From the NCBI GenBank assembly GCA_019240755.1, contig JAFAXS010000021.1:1-32194 (forward strand): a stretch of 32,194 bases of DNA. The letters are read 5' to 3'. The notes below the pieces were generated by a model. That model was not told the DNA's origin. It made no database searches and saw only the letters and a program-made list of their open reading frames with translations. Source of the DNA: Vulcanimicrobiota bacterium. Lineage in GTDB: Bacteria > Vulcanimicrobiota > Vulcanimicrobiia > Vulcanimicrobiales > Vulcanimicrobiaceae. Position numbers and translations under genes: made by a program. Positions within the stretch are counted from its first letter, which is position 1. Each line of letters begins with the position of its first letter. Shown one piece after another: positions 14,810 to 23,073 of this stretch.

Positions 14810-16543
14810 GTGTCGGGACTGCTGGCAGCGCTCTGGCTCGTCGGGCTCTTCGCGGCCGCGCCCGCGCTGCGCTCGAGTAAGAACTACGGCGTCACCGACC
14901 GGTTGCGCGACGGACTGATCCTCGGCGTTGCGATTCCGTTCGGCCTCGGCGCCGTGAACCTGCTGTACGCGCCCGCGTGCTGGACGACGCTCTGCGCGAT
15001 CGTGTTCGTCGCGTACGTTCGTAACATGGCCATCGGACCATCGCGCAACGGCGACCGGCCGCCGTATTTGCTCGTCGGCGCCTTGATCGCCGTCGCATGG
15101 CCGCAGTTGATTCGTCCGCTGCTCGACGGCGACTCGCTCTCGTACCATCTTCCCAACGCGGCGGCATGGGTGCAGGCCCATTCGCTGTGGACGACCGCGA
15201 CCCATTATTGGTGGTATCCGCCCGCGTCGGAACTATTCGCCTCCGGGCTGTACGCGGTCGCCACGCCCTTTGCGCTTCCTTGGTGCGGCGTGGGCGCGCT
15301 CGCGCTGTTGGGATTTCGCATCTTCAGCTGGTCGCGCTCGCGCACGGCTTCGCCGCTGCTCTGCGATGCGCTCGCCGCGGCGACCGTTACGGCGTTTCCC
15401 CTGGCGATTCAAGGCGGCACGCTGCAGAACGACGTCTGGCTCGCGGCCTTTTGGCTCGAGACGCTCTACTGGCTCACCACGGAACCCTGGAATGCAGCCC
15501 TTACGCGCAGCGCGAGCGTGACGGTGTTGCTCAAGCCGCAGGGATTTCTGCTCACGGCGCTCGCGCTCGCACTGTGCAAGGCGCCGCGGCGAGTGTGGCT
15601 CGCCGCGGGCGGCGCGTTTGCAGCGTGGGTCGCGCACGATGCGTTCTTGTGGCGGCGCGCCGGCATTGCTCCGTTCGCCGGAACGGGATATTGGGCGTCA
15701 ACGGTCCTCGCACACGGGTTGCCGGCAATAGCTACCTTCGTGCACGTCGCGCCGGCGGCGTCGCCGTTCGCGCTGCTCGCATTCGCGGCGGCCTTCTTCG
15801 CGCCGTTGATCGAACGCAAGCGCCGCGCGCTGGGCTGGGCGGCATTCGCCGGGGCCTTCCTATTCTTCGTGTTGCCGTTCGGCTACGCAACGGCGGTCGC
15901 CCAGCTCGCGACCGGCGCGTCGCTGCGATTTGCCGCGCCCGCGATCGCGACCGGTGCGGCGATTCTCGCGCGCCCCGCGCGTCGCGTCTGCGTGCTCGCC
16001 ACGCTCCTGCTCGTTGCGAGCACGCTCTTTGGGATCGGTGTCGTGCTGGCGGTCTTTTGGAATGATGGATCCACGCACGTTGCGGTGCCCGTGGCGCTTG
16101 TGACGGTCGGCATCGCAGCAATCGCGTACCGGTCGCGCGCGCGTTGGCTCTGGCCCGCGGCGACCGTCGCGGCGGTCGTGCTCGCAACGCACCTGGCGGC
16201 GCGCCATCCACTCGACTATTACTCCGACGCCTTGCGCGTCGGCTCGACGTCACCGGGAATTTACCGCTGGATCGCGTCGCAACGCCCGAGCATCGTCGGA
16301 GGGTGGGGCGTACGACTCGGCGTGATCAACGTTCTCTCTCCGTCAACGCGGACGGTCGATCTGCCGGATAGCTCCCCCTGTTCCGCCGCAGCGCGCGACG
16401 GTGCGTTGTTGGCCGCGGTGGCGCAGGCCGATTTGGCGCCGGCCGACAACGCGCGGCGCCTTGCCGTCGCGCGCGATTGCGGGCCGGCGCTCTATTCCGA
16501 CGCCGCCGGCGTCGTGGTCAACCCTTCTCGAACTGCGCGCTAA
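14810..16543 (+). CDS. GT-C-like polytopic membrane protein (glycosyltransferase family 39-like)
   Basis: A 577-residue protein with about ten or more hydrophobic helices. The segment LLDGDSLSYHLPNAAAWVQ (residues 104-122) resembles the first luminal loop of GT-C glycosyltransferases, where an Asp binds the metal or the lipid-phosphate sugar and a Y-H-x-P motif often follows. A short soluble C-terminal part of about 90 residues follows the last helix. This suggests a transferase that uses polyprenyl-phosphate sugars on the outer face of the membrane, but the acceptor is unknown. The start is GTG 14810, 13 bases after argS, without a clear ribosome binding site. The 3' end overlaps the convergent AI-2E gene by 26 bases. 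Confidence 0.6.
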   Translation: MSGLLAALWLVGLFAAAPALRSSKNYGVTDRLRDGLILGVAIPFGLGAVNLLYAPACWTTLCAIVFVAYVRNMAIGPSRNGDRPPYLLVGALIAVAWPQLIRPLLDGDSLSYHLPNAAAWVQAHSLWTTATHYWWYPPASELFASGLYAVATPFALPWCGVGALALLGFRIFSWSRSRTASPLLCDALAAATVTAFPLAIQGGTLQNDVWLAAFWLETLYWLTTEPWNAALTRSASVTVLLKPQGFLLTALALALCKAPRRVWLAAGGAFAAWVAHDAFLWRRAGIAPFAGTGYWASTVLAHGLPAIATFVHVAPAASPFALLAFAAAFFAPLIERKRRALGWAAFAGAFLFFVLPFGYATAVAQLATGASLRFAAPAIATGAAILARPARRVCVLATLLLVASTLFGIGVVLAVFWNDGSTHVAVPVALVTVGIAAIAYRSRARWLWPAATVAAVVLATHLAARHPLDYYSDALRVGSTSPGIYRWIASQRPSIVGGWGVRLGVINVLSPSTRTVDLPDSSPCSAAARDGALLAAVAQADLAPADNARRLAVARDCGPALYSDAAGVVVNPSRTAR

Positions 16544-17585
16544 GCCACGGCGCGACGAAGTAGCGCCAGAGAATCTTGATGAGGGCCGCGATCGGAATGC
16601 CGAGGATGAGCCCCGGTATTCCGAAGAGCTCGCCGCCGGCAAACACCGCGAACATTGCGCCGATAGGCGACACGCCGACTGACTGACCCATGATCTTCGG
16701 CACGAGCACGTTGTCGCTGATGCGCGCCATGCCGAACATCACGACCTGCACCCAAACGATCATCCACAGACCTTGCGGGGCAGAGAGCGGGATCGCGACG
16801 ATCTCGGCGATCAACATGCCGATGATGGGGATCGCATACCCGATGGCCGAGATGATTCCCACGATCAGCGAAAACTTGAAGCCCAGGAGCGTGGTCGCGA
16901 CGGCGACGACGGCACCCGTGATGGCGCTGACGATCACCTGTCCCGAGATGTAGCTGCCGAAAACGTCGGTCACCTCGGCGGCGAGCTTACGCGCCGTCTG
17001 CCGTTTGTTCGGCGGGAAGAGCGCCGTAAAGCCCTCCGCAACCTGCGTGTCGTTCAACAGGAAGAACACCGAAAGGATGATCGCGGAAAACGCGATGAAA
17101 AATGCGGTGAACGTATTGAGGGCGATCGCTCCGAGCGACGCGATGGCGCCGGTGACCCAGGCCGCCATCTGTGCTCCCCCGATGCGCGTGAAGCTCACCG
17201 GCGGCAGCTTGAGCATCGGGAAATGCGTTTCTAGAGAGCTCTCCATACCGCTCAGCCAACTTTGCACGCCGCCGGCGTAGGAAGGAAGGTTCGCAGCCAG
17301 CAGCTGGGTCTGACTGATGGTCAGCGGAACCACGACGACCAAGAAGACGGCGACCAGAACGAAGAGTCCTAGGAAGACGATGGCGACCGCCACCCACTTG
17401 GGCATTCGCCGCTCCAAGCGCCCGACGATCGGCTGCACGCCAAACGCGATGAATGCCGCGATCAAGAAGATCGAAATGGTCTTCGGAATGCGCGCCGCAA
17501 ACCAGAGCGCGAGCACGACGATCACGATCGCCGCCGCGAGCCACGCGACGCGACGCCAGACGCCCGTCGTCAGAGAGCTTTGCAC
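16518..17585 (-). CDS. AI-2E family transporter (UPF0118, TqsA/PerM-like)
   Basis: A 355-residue membrane protein with about eight helices. It shows the family pattern: an N-terminal pair of helices with FLIAAFIAFGVQPIVGRLERRMPKW, a long extracytoplasmic segment, then SYISGQVIVSAITGAVVAV, GIISAIGYAIPIIGMLIAEI and a C-terminal LVPKIMGQSVGVSPI...ELFGIPGLILGIPIAAL. Members export autoinducer-2 or act as ion or osmotic transporters, so the name does not prove a signalling role. GTG 17585 lies inside the end of the acetyltransferase gene (16-base overlap). It is the last gene of the pyrK-pyrD-pyrF-pyrE operon. Confidence 0.88.
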   Translation of the reverse strand: MQSSLTTGVWRRVAWLAAAIVIVVLALWFAARIPKTISIFLIAAFIAFGVQPIVGRLERRMPKWVAVAIVFLGLFVLVAVFLVVVVPLTISQTQLLAANLPSYAGGVQSWLSGMESSLETHFPMLKLPPVSFTRIGGAQMAAWVTGAIASLGAIALNTFTAFFIAFSAIILSVFFLLNDTQVAEGFTALFPPNKRQTARKLAAEVTDVFGSYISGQVIVSAITGAVVAVATTLLGFKFSLIVGIISAIGYAIPIIGMLIAEIVAIPLSAPQGLWMIVWVQVVMFGMARISDNVLVPKIMGQSVGVSPIGAMFAVFAGGELFGIPGLILGIPIAALIKILWRYFVAPWLSAQFEKG

Positions 17586-18046
17586 AACAATCGCCGTTCG
17601 GTTTGAAAGCCGTCTCGCTCGTAGAGGCGCCGCGCCGCCTCGTTCTCTTCGGTGACCATCAACGTGAGATGTGGCAAGCGGCGCTGGCGCGCCTCCGCCT
17701 CGGCGGCGGCGAGCAGCGCGCGGCCCGCGCCGCGGCCGCGAAACTCCGGCTCGACCGCCATGTACGCGATGAACGCCTGAGGGAGCGCCGTCACTTCATC
17801 GGGCAAGTCGTCGAGCATCAACAAGAATCCGACACGGTGCTCGCCCTCCTGCGCGATGAACGTAACGTGCGATTGGCCGTCCACGATCTCCACCAGCCGA
17901 TCGTACGCGCCGCTGACCACCTTCTCGGGCGCGCTGCGTAACGTACTGACGCTCGCCATCGCGCAGCGGCGTCCCAAGTCCTCAACGAACGCGCGATCGT
18001 TCGGCGCTCGCGCGTCATCGGGCGTAACGGTGCGTACGGCGATCAT
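17570..18046 (-). CDS. GNAT family N-acetyltransferase
   Basis: A 158-residue acetyltransferase with the acetyl-CoA pyrophosphate-binding loop FRGRGAGRALL (R-x-x-G-x-G/A), preceded by the strand AYMAVEPE. The C-terminal LMVTEENEAARRLYERDGF is the usual motif B ending of GNAT proteins. The acceptor cannot be told from sequence. The ATG overlaps the pyrE stop by 4 bases and the stop overlaps the AI-2E gene start, so the gene is embedded in the pyrimidine operon. Confidence 0.88.
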   Translation of the reverse strand: MIAVRTVTPDDARAPNDRAFVEDLGRRCAMASVSTLRSAPEKVVSGAYDRLVEIVDGQSHVTFIAQEGEHRVGFLLMLDDLPDEVTALPQAFIAYMAVEPEFRGRGAGRALLAAAEAEARQRRLPHLTLMVTEENEAARRLYERDGFQTERRLLCKAL

Positions 18047-18618
18047 CCCACACGACGGGAACCGGGATCGGTCAGCGGTTCGCCGGCGGCGCAGCGCGGA
18101 CAGTCGTGAGACGGATACGAGCGCAGCGGCATCTCCAGCAACGCATAGACCGGCACTGGAAGCGTGGCCGCCTCTCGGATCACCATCGCTCCGACGCCGA
18201 TCACTCGGGCGCCGAGCGACAGCACGACGTCGAGCGTTTCGCGCACCGAAAGACCGGTCGTGATCACGTCTTCAACCACGAGCGCACGGTCCGACGCCGT
18301 CAGCGTGAAGCCTCGGCGCAAGGTCGGAACGCCGTTGACCTTTTCGGTAAAGATCGCAGTGGTCCCCAAATGCCGAGCGACCTCATACCCGAGGAGGATG
18401 CCCCCAACCGCCGCGCTGACGACGACGCTCGGACGCAGCGGTCGAAAGTGTTCCGCGATGGCGCGCGCAGGCGAATCCAAGAGCGAGGGATCTTCGAGGA
18501 TGCGAAACTTCTGGATGAAGCGGTCGCTGTGGCGTCCGGAGCTGAGCGCAAAGTGTCCTTCGAGCAGTGCGCCGGCCTCGAGCAGCGTGCGCTCCAAATC
18601 CAGCTGCGCGGCCTTCAC
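18043..18618 (-). CDS. pyrE: Orotate phosphoribosyltransferase
   Basis: A 191-residue enzyme that joins orotate and PRPP to make OMP in de novo UMP synthesis. It shows HFALSSGRHSDRFIQKFRIL near the N-terminus, the flexible-loop region FTEKVNG, and the PRPP-binding motif ALVVEDVITTGLSV. GTG 18618 overlaps the pyrF stop as GTGA. The frame is open far upstream, but that part is the shadow of pyrF. A C-terminal HDCPRCAAGEPL segment, with two cysteines after the usual fold, occurs in some bacterial PyrE proteins. Confidence 0.92.
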   Translation of the reverse strand: MKAAQLDLERTLLEAGALLEGHFALSSGRHSDRFIQKFRILEDPSLLDSPARAIAEHFRPLRPSVVVSAAVGGILLGYEVARHLGTTAIFTEKVNGVPTLRRGFTLTASDRALVVEDVITTGLSVRETLDVVLSLGARVIGVGAMVIREAATLPVPVYALLEMPLRSYPSHDCPRCAAGEPLTDPGSRRVG

Positions 18619-19325
18619 GCGCGGACGGCCATCTCGTCGAGGATCGCGCGCGCGGCGCCCAGTGGGTCGGGCGCGTCGACGATGGGACGGCCGACCACGA
18701 CGTAATCCGCGCCGGCGGCGACGGCTTGCGCCGGCGTCGTCACGCGCTTCTGATCGCCGTGCGCCTCGCCGACGGGACGGATTCCCGGCGTGAGCGTGAG
18801 AAAATCGTCGCCGAAGAAGGCCTTCAGATCTGCAACCTCGCGCGCGCTGCACACGACGCCGGAACATCCCGCATCTCGCGCCAGCGCCGCCAAACGAATC
18901 GCGTTCTCGCCGGGTCCGCCCTGAAGACCCAGCTCGTTGAGATCTTCCGGCGCGATGCTCGTGAGCACGGTGACGGCCAAGACGTGAGGAGCTGCGCTTC
19001 CGAGCGCCGCCGCGCGCTCCGCCGCAGCATCCACCGCCGCCCGCATCATCTCCAAGCCTCCCAGCGCGTGCACGTTGAGCAGATGCACGTTGGGGCGCAC
19101 GAGCTGCGCAACGGCCGCCGCAACCGTCCGTGGAATGTCGTGCAGCTTCGCGTCGATGAACGTGCGGACGTCGCGCGCCTCGCAAAACGCGAGGATTCGT
19201 TCGGCGTATCCGTAGAGCGCTTCCAGTCCGATCTTCACGATGACGTCGAGCTCGTACAGCCGGTCGATGAGCTGCTCGGCGCGCGCGGCATCCGGAACGT
19301 CGAGGGCCACGATCAGTTGCGCCAC
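18615..19325 (-). CDS. pyrF: Orotidine 5'-phosphate decarboxylase
   Basis: A 236-residue TIM-barrel enzyme that decarboxylates OMP to UMP. It has LIVALDVPD at the N-terminus, the catalytic FIDAKLHDIPRTV (D-x-K-x-x-D-I-P), and LTPGIRPVG with DYVVVGRPI at the phosphate-binding end. Length and motifs fit the short bacterial group (PyrF type 1). I chose GTG 19325, four bases after the pyrD stop with GAGGG upstream; an ATG at 19349 would add eight residues and overlap pyrD by 20 bases. Confidence 0.92.
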   Translation of the reverse strand: MAQLIVALDVPDAARAEQLIDRLYELDVIVKIGLEALYGYAERILAFCEARDVRTFIDAKLHDIPRTVAAAVAQLVRPNVHLLNVHALGGLEMMRAAVDAAAERAAALGSAAPHVLAVTVLTSIAPEDLNELGLQGGPGENAIRLAALARDAGCSGVVCSAREVADLKAFFGDDFLTLTPGIRPVGEAHGDQKRVTTPAQAVAAGADYVVVGRPIVDAPDPLGAARAILDEMAVRA

Positions 19326-19329
19326 CGCG

Positions 19330-20289
19330 CTATCCCTCGTCGCCTTCATATTCGTGCGGCGTCGAGAACGCGACGTTCGCCTTGCCGATGATCGAGGAGA
19401 GCGATGCGAGGTGACGCTCGAGCAGGTACGCGTCGAGCTCCGCGACGATGCGCTCGGGAATGCGGGGATCGGTGAAGTTCGCCGTCCCAATGGAAATCGC
19501 CGCGGCGCCCGCCAAGAAGAACTCGAGCGCGTCGCTGAGCGTCTCGATGCCGCCCTGTCCGACGATCGGAATCTTGACCGCGCGCGCGACTTCGTACACG
19601 GCGAGCACCGCGATCGGTCGAATCGCCGGGCCCGAGAGGCCGCCCGTTATGTTTCCGAGCCGCGGCTTCCAGCGATCGACGTCGATCGCCATGCCGCGCA
19701 CGGTGTTGATCACCGCCAGCGCGTCGGCGCCGGCCCGTTCGGCCTCGCGCGCGACCGCCGTAATGTCGGTCACGTTCGGTGAGAGCTTGACGATTAAGGG
19801 TTTCTCGGTCGTCGCGCGCGCAGCGCGCACGACCGCTCCCGTCAGCGACGGGTCGCAGCCGAACGTCTCTCCCTCGCTCTCGACGTTCGGACACGAAACG
19901 TTCAACTCGACCGCGGCGATCTCGTCGCGGGCCGCGAGCCGCTCGCAAACGTAGGCGTAATCGTCCACGGAGAAACCCGCGACGCTCCCGATCACCTTGC
20001 AGGGCCGCTGCGCGAACTTGTGCACCTCGTGCTCCAGATACCAGTCGATGCCGGGATTCTGCAAGCCGATCGCGTTGAGCATTCCGGCCGGCGTGTGCAC
20101 GAGGCGAGGCATCGAGTTGCCGAGACGCGGCGCGCGCGTCACGCTTTTCAGAACGATGGCGCCGACCTTGGAGAGATCCGCAAAGGGCGCGTACTCTTCG
20201 CCCGATCCGTAACAGCCGCTGCCCATCAGCGTCGGATATGCAAGCTCCAGCGCACCGAGCCGCACCGCCAGACTCGGCCGCACGATCAC
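19330..20289 (-). CDS. pyrD: Dihydroorotate dehydrogenase, class IB catalytic subunit
   Basis: A 319-residue flavoprotein that oxidises dihydroorotate to orotate. The catalytic loop VELNVSCPNV carries the cysteine typical of class I enzymes, and INTVRGMAIDVDRWKPRLGN with GGLSGPAIRPIAV is the class IB pattern. PyrK directly upstream supplies the Fe-S/FAD subunit, so electrons go to NAD. I chose GTG 20289, which overlaps the pyrK stop as GTGA; GTG 20283 is an alternative two codons later. It is part of the pyrK-pyrD-pyrF-pyrE operon. Confidence 0.93.
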   Translation of the reverse strand: MIVRPSLAVRLGALELAYPTLMGSGCYGSGEEYAPFADLSKVGAIVLKSVTRAPRLGNSMPRLVHTPAGMLNAIGLQNPGIDWYLEHEVHKFAQRPCKVIGSVAGFSVDDYAYVCERLAARDEIAAVELNVSCPNVESEGETFGCDPSLTGAVVRAARATTEKPLIVKLSPNVTDITAVAREAERAGADALAVINTVRGMAIDVDRWKPRLGNITGGLSGPAIRPIAVLAVYEVARAVKIPIVGQGGIETLSDALEFFLAGAAAISIGTANFTDPRIPERIVAELDAYLLERHLASLSSIIGKANVAFSTPHEYEGDEG

Positions 20290-21110
20290 CACCGCAGCTC
20301 GTGCGCCCAAAAGACGGGACCTTCGCGGCAGATTCTCGCGTGGACGACGTCGCTGCCACGGCGATCCTCACGCGGAAAGCCGGGCGCCTGCGAGCTCGCT
20401 GCCGTCAACGGCACCACGCAGCCCCAACATGCACCCACGCCGCATCCAAAGGTTTCTTCGAGTGCGAGCTGCGCCGGCACGCCAAGCTCATCCGCGTATC
20501 GCGCGACGCTGCGAAGCATCGGCGTCGGTCCGCAGGAGAAAATCATTTCGGGCGGCGGAGAGATCGCTAGCGCATCGGTCACCCGACCGTGCATTCCGAG
20601 CGTGCCGTCATCGGTCGTCAGGATCAACTCGCACCCGGCATCGGCAAAACGTTGGGCGTCCACGAGCAGCTCCCTGGTTTTCGCGCCGTAGAACAACCGC
20701 ACGCGTTTCCCGGCCGCGAGCAATCGTTGCGCGCAGAGCAATACCGAGGCGATCCCGACGCCGCCGGCGAGGATCGCGACGTCTCGAGCGCGCTGCGAGC
20801 AATCGAAACCGTTGCCCAATGGGCCTAGCACGGCCAAGCAGTCTCCCGGATCGAGTGCTGAAAGCTCGCGTGTCCGCCGGCCAATCACAAAGAAGAGGAG
20901 GCTTGCGAGCTTGCCTTCCGCTTCGTAGACGGCGAGCGCGGTCGCGGCCGCTTCGCCGCTCGGTGGAATCGCCATGACGTACTGTCCAGGCCGCGTTGCG
21001 TTCGCCAGCTCTGGCGCATCGAGCCGGAGCAACACGACGCCGGCCGCAACTTCGCGCCGTTCGATGACCCTGGTCGCATGAACGCGGGCGTGGTGAGTGA
21101 GCGTCGCCAT
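20286..21110 (-). CDS. pyrK: Dihydroorotate dehydrogenase electron transfer subunit PyrK
   Basis: A 274-residue ferredoxin-reductase-type protein that passes electrons from PyrD to NAD. It has the FAD domain (LDAPELANATRPGQYVM), the NAD domain (ILAGGVGIASVLLCAQ and FSCGPTPML) and the C-terminal [2Fe-2S] binding region with four cysteines (EETFGCGVGACWGCVV, then CREGPVFWAHEL). ATG 21110 was chosen; in-frame ATG 21122 and TTG 21131 are possible. It is the first gene of the operon and lies divergent to the small gene at 21230. I saw no PyrR-type attenuator in its 119-base upstream region. Confidence 0.92.
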   Translation of the reverse strand: MATLTHHARVHATRVIERREVAAGVVLLRLDAPELANATRPGQYVMAIPPSGEAAATALAVYEAEGKLASLLFFVIGRRTRELSALDPGDCLAVLGPLGNGFDCSQRARDVAILAGGVGIASVLLCAQRLLAAGKRVRLFYGAKTRELLVDAQRFADAGCELILTTDDGTLGMHGRVTDALAISPPPEMIFSCGPTPMLRSVARYADELGVPAQLALEETFGCGVGACWGCVVPLTAASSQAPGFPREDRRGSDVVHARICREGPVFWAHELRW

Positions 21111-21229
21111 GTCTTCAGGCATTTTCAACAAATTCTTAGGAAAATCTCCGAAAACGGCTGCACGCTCTTGCTACTTCGCTCGTTATACTGTATAGAGAGC
21201 GTAAATACGAGGGAAAGGAGGGTCCCCAG
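21111..21229. other. Divergent intergenic region between pyrK and the 46-residue gene
   Basis: This 119-base AT-richer gap carries the rightward promoter and ribosome binding site of the small gene. For the leftward pyrK operon I see only weak candidates (TATAAC on the minus strand near 21188-21183 without a good -35). No stable hairpin or riboswitch-like structure is evident by eye. Confidence 0.4.
21168..21196 (+). promoter_or_regulatory. Predicted sigma-70-type promoter of the 46-residue gene
   Basis: TTGCTA (21168-21173) and TATAGA (21191-21196) are separated by 17 bases, the ideal spacer. Transcription would start near 21203, leaving a leader of about 27 bases that includes AAAGGAGGG (21214-21222). 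Confidence 0.6.
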
Positions 21230-21370
21230 ATGGCAGGTCTTATCGTCTTCAAATCGCTAGCCGACGCACTGAGAGCGGGCTACCAGGTTTACGATCGGAC
21301 TTCAGACGGCTATCTGGTCAGGACTCGCACGGCCGCCGGTTGGGCGATGGCCTTGGTCTCCTGCAAATAG
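21230..21370 (+). CDS. 46-residue protein of unknown function
   Basis: A short ORF starting at ATG 21230, preceded by the strongest ribosome binding site of the window (AAAGGAGGG, seven bases upstream). The protein starts MAGLIVFKSLADALRAGYQV and continues YDRTSDGYLVRTRTAAGW, then AMALVSCK. It is small and basic, with no clear signal peptide or transmembrane helix. The predicted pattern is strand, helix, strand, with aromatic residues spaced regularly. A promoter upstream and a rho-independent terminator directly downstream make it an independent, probably well-expressed unit. I recognise no family. A regulatory or structural micro-protein is conceivable, but nothing in the sequence decides it. 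Confidence 0.7.
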   Translation: MAGLIVFKSLADALRAGYQVYDRTSDGYLVRTRTAAGWAMALVSCK

Positions 21371-21392
21371 CATCGTCTTTATAGAAAACAAC

Positions 21393-21425
21393 GCCGCCGG
21401 TCGATCGACCGGCGGCTCTTTTTTT
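21393..21425 (+). terminator. Rho-independent terminator after the 46-residue gene
   Basis: A perfect palindrome with 12-base arms, GCCGCCGGTCGA and its complement (21393-21416), is followed by TCTTTTTTT. It lies 22 bases after the small gene. On the minus strand it follows the stop of the DUF6249-like gene, with a weaker T-run, so it may act in both directions. Confidence 0.9.
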
Positions 21426-22017
21426 ATGGCGACGGAGGCTTCTTGATTTCGGGAATCGGACCGGGTCGCCAACCTCCGTAAGTGGGGCCCGGCGGCACGC
21501 CGGCCTGGCTGGGCGGCGGCTGCGACCCTTCGGCGTCGGCACCGTTGGTCGTGGGACCGAACTGCTGGCGAACGTGTGGCGGACCAAACGTTGCACCGCT
21601 CATCACCGCGCCGATAATCTGCGCGATGCCGACGAACATTGGGATCAATCCGCCGAGCAACCACGGACCATAGACGTATTGCCCATCCCCGCGGTACCCG
21701 ATGAATCCCAAGCCCAAGAGCAGCGCAAATCCGACGAACGCTACTTGGATGCCCCGGCGCAGCTGCTGCTGCGCGTACATATCCGTGCCCCACCAGTGTT
21801 GATTCGGCATTGGTCCGGGCGGCTGCGATCCGGGCGTCCAGCCATACTTCATCGCCTTACGCATCTCGCGAGCATTCGGCGGCGGTACTATGCCGTGGCG
21901 CAGCATCTCCATTCGTTCTTGGTGCGCCAGCACGCGCGAGACGATCCAGGCGGCGACCGGCGCGCCGAAGATAAAGAATATCGCAAAGAGGGGAATGAGG
22001 TCGCTAGAGTCAGTCAC
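21424..22017 (-). CDS. DUF6249-like membrane protein
   Basis: A 197-residue protein with an N-terminal hydrophobic helix (LIPLFAIFFIFGAPVAAWIV, residues 7-26) followed by SRVLAHQERMEMLRHGIVPPP, a pattern I associate with DUF6249-type proteins. Two further hydrophobic stretches follow around residues 93-107 and 117-140, then a Pro/Gly-rich tail of about 50 residues. GTG 22017 overlaps the stop of the DUF4097 gene as GTGA, so the two are coupled. Such proteins occur next to ECF sigma and DUF4097 genes, but their function is not known to me. Confidence 0.6.
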   Translation of the reverse strand: MTDSSDLIPLFAIFFIFGAPVAAWIVSRVLAHQERMEMLRHGIVPPPNAREMRKAMKYGWTPGSQPPGPMPNQHWWGTDMYAQQQLRRGIQVAFVGFALLLGLGFIGYRGDGQYVYGPWLLGGLIPMFVGIAQIIGAVMSGATFGPPHVRQQFGPTTNGADAEGSQPPPSQAGVPPGPTYGGWRPGPIPEIKKPPSP

Positions 22018-22937
22018 TGTAAAGAAGCTCCGTTCGTAAAGATATGAATCGATCCGTCGGCCGTGCCGACGGTCAGTTTGCCGGCGCCCGTGCCGAGCTG
22101 TATGGTGCGCTGTGAGGCATCTGCGCGATCTGAAGAGCCGTCCACGACGATTCGGCCGTCGGCGGTCGACGCGGAAACTGTCACGTTCGCGCCGGGCAGC
22201 AGGTCGAGTCTGATCGAGCCCTCATCCGTACGCAAGGTTGCGTCGGGGCGCTCGCCGCGAAGGCTCAAGCCATTCGCTTCGATTCGGCCGTCGTGCGTCG
22301 TCGCTAGGAGCGAACCTACCGCAACGTCTTGCAGCGAGAGGTGGCCGTCCATCGACGTCATCGCCAGCCGATCGCCGCGCACGTCGCGCGCCTCCACGTA
22401 ACCGTCGTCGCTCCGGGCATCGACGTTACCATCGAGGCGAGCGAGCGACACGTGACCGTCTTGTGAGCGAACGCTCACGCCGCCCACGATGCCGGTGACG
22501 TCCGCGCCCGAGCACCGCACGATCTCCACGTGCGCGCCTTGCGGAACGTTGACCTCGATCGCTTGCGTGCTAAATCCAAAGAGATCGATCTGAATTCGCG
22601 GCGGGTCCGGCCGTTCGATCCGCACGCCGTCCGCGGTGCGCGTCACGCGCAGCTGCGAGTAGCGCGCGCTAGAGAAAATCGCGCCGCGCATTTGCGTAAG
22701 ATCCGCAACGTGCACCAACCCGTCGTCGGACTCACCGACGCGAACGCGGGAACGCGGATCGTCGATAACGACGGCCGGCGTCACGCCCGCGGCTAAGGGC
22801 GCTATCGTCGTCGCCCTGAACTCGACGGGATGCAGGCCGGCCGCAAACGTCGTGCGTCCGCCGAGCGACCAGATCGCAAGGCTGACGACGGCGAGCTCCG
22901 CGGCGACGAGCATCGTAACGATGGAAGCGCGAGACAT
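22014..22937 (-). CDS. Membrane-anchored DUF4097-like beta-helix protein
   Basis: A 307-residue protein with an N-terminal membrane anchor (about residues 6-26) and a long repetitive extracytoplasmic part. Between about residues 145 and 240 it shows a regular repeat in which D-G is followed by a hydrophobic strand: QDGHVSL, DDGYVEA, MDGHLSL, HDGRIEA and DEGSIRL, spaced roughly 20 residues apart. This is the right-handed beta-solenoid pattern of DUF4097 (putative adhesin) proteins. ATG 22937 lies one base after the stop of a 44-codon ORF; ATG 22961 is an in-frame alternative. It sits in the operon divergent from the ECF sigma gene. Confidence 0.75.
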   Translation of the reverse strand: MSRASIVTMLVAAELAVVSLAIWSLGGRTTFAAGLHPVEFRATTIAPLAAGVTPAVVIDDPRSRVRVGESDDGLVHVADLTQMRGAIFSSARYSQLRVTRTADGVRIERPDPPRIQIDLFGFSTQAIEVNVPQGAHVEIVRCSGADVTGIVGGVSVRSQDGHVSLARLDGNVDARSDDGYVEARDVRGDRLAMTSMDGHLSLQDVAVGSLLATTHDGRIEANGLSLRGERPDATLRTDEGSIRLDLLPGANVTVSASTADGRIVVDGSSDRADASQRTIQLGTGAGKLTVGTADGSIHIFTNGASLQ

Positions 22938-22938
22938 C

Positions 22939-23073
22939 TTAGAGCTTGGGTCCCCATCCATCGAAGGTAGGGCGCAACGATTGCGCGGAGTTCCACCGGT
23001 CCGTCGGCAAGGTCGGCCGAACGTTTCCGGGCCGAACGCCGCCGGGAAGGGTCGTGTTGAGCTTATCTGTCAT
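22939..23073 (-). CDS. 44-residue small protein upstream of the DUF4097 gene
   Basis: A short ORF from ATG 23073 to TAA 22939, preceded by GGAGG (23090-23086) at a rather long spacing of 12 bases. The product begins MTDKLNTTLPGGVRPGNVRP and ends FDGWGPKL; it is hydrophilic, proline- and arginine-rich, with no membrane segment. Its stop lies one base before the DUF4097 start (TAAGATG), which suggests coupled translation. It begins about 30 bases after the predicted leftward ECF promoter. I recognise no family. It could be a real micro-protein or a leader peptide. Confidence is moderate because the gene is short. Confidence 0.5.
   Translation of the reverse strand: MTDKLNTTLPGGVRPGNVRPTLPTDRWNSAQSLRPTFDGWGPKL

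Noticed and set aside
22014-22937. DG-containing repeats of the DUF4097 gene as a DNA tandem repeat
   Set aside because: The repetition is at protein level with about 20-residue spacing; the DNA copies are diverged and do not form a tandem array.
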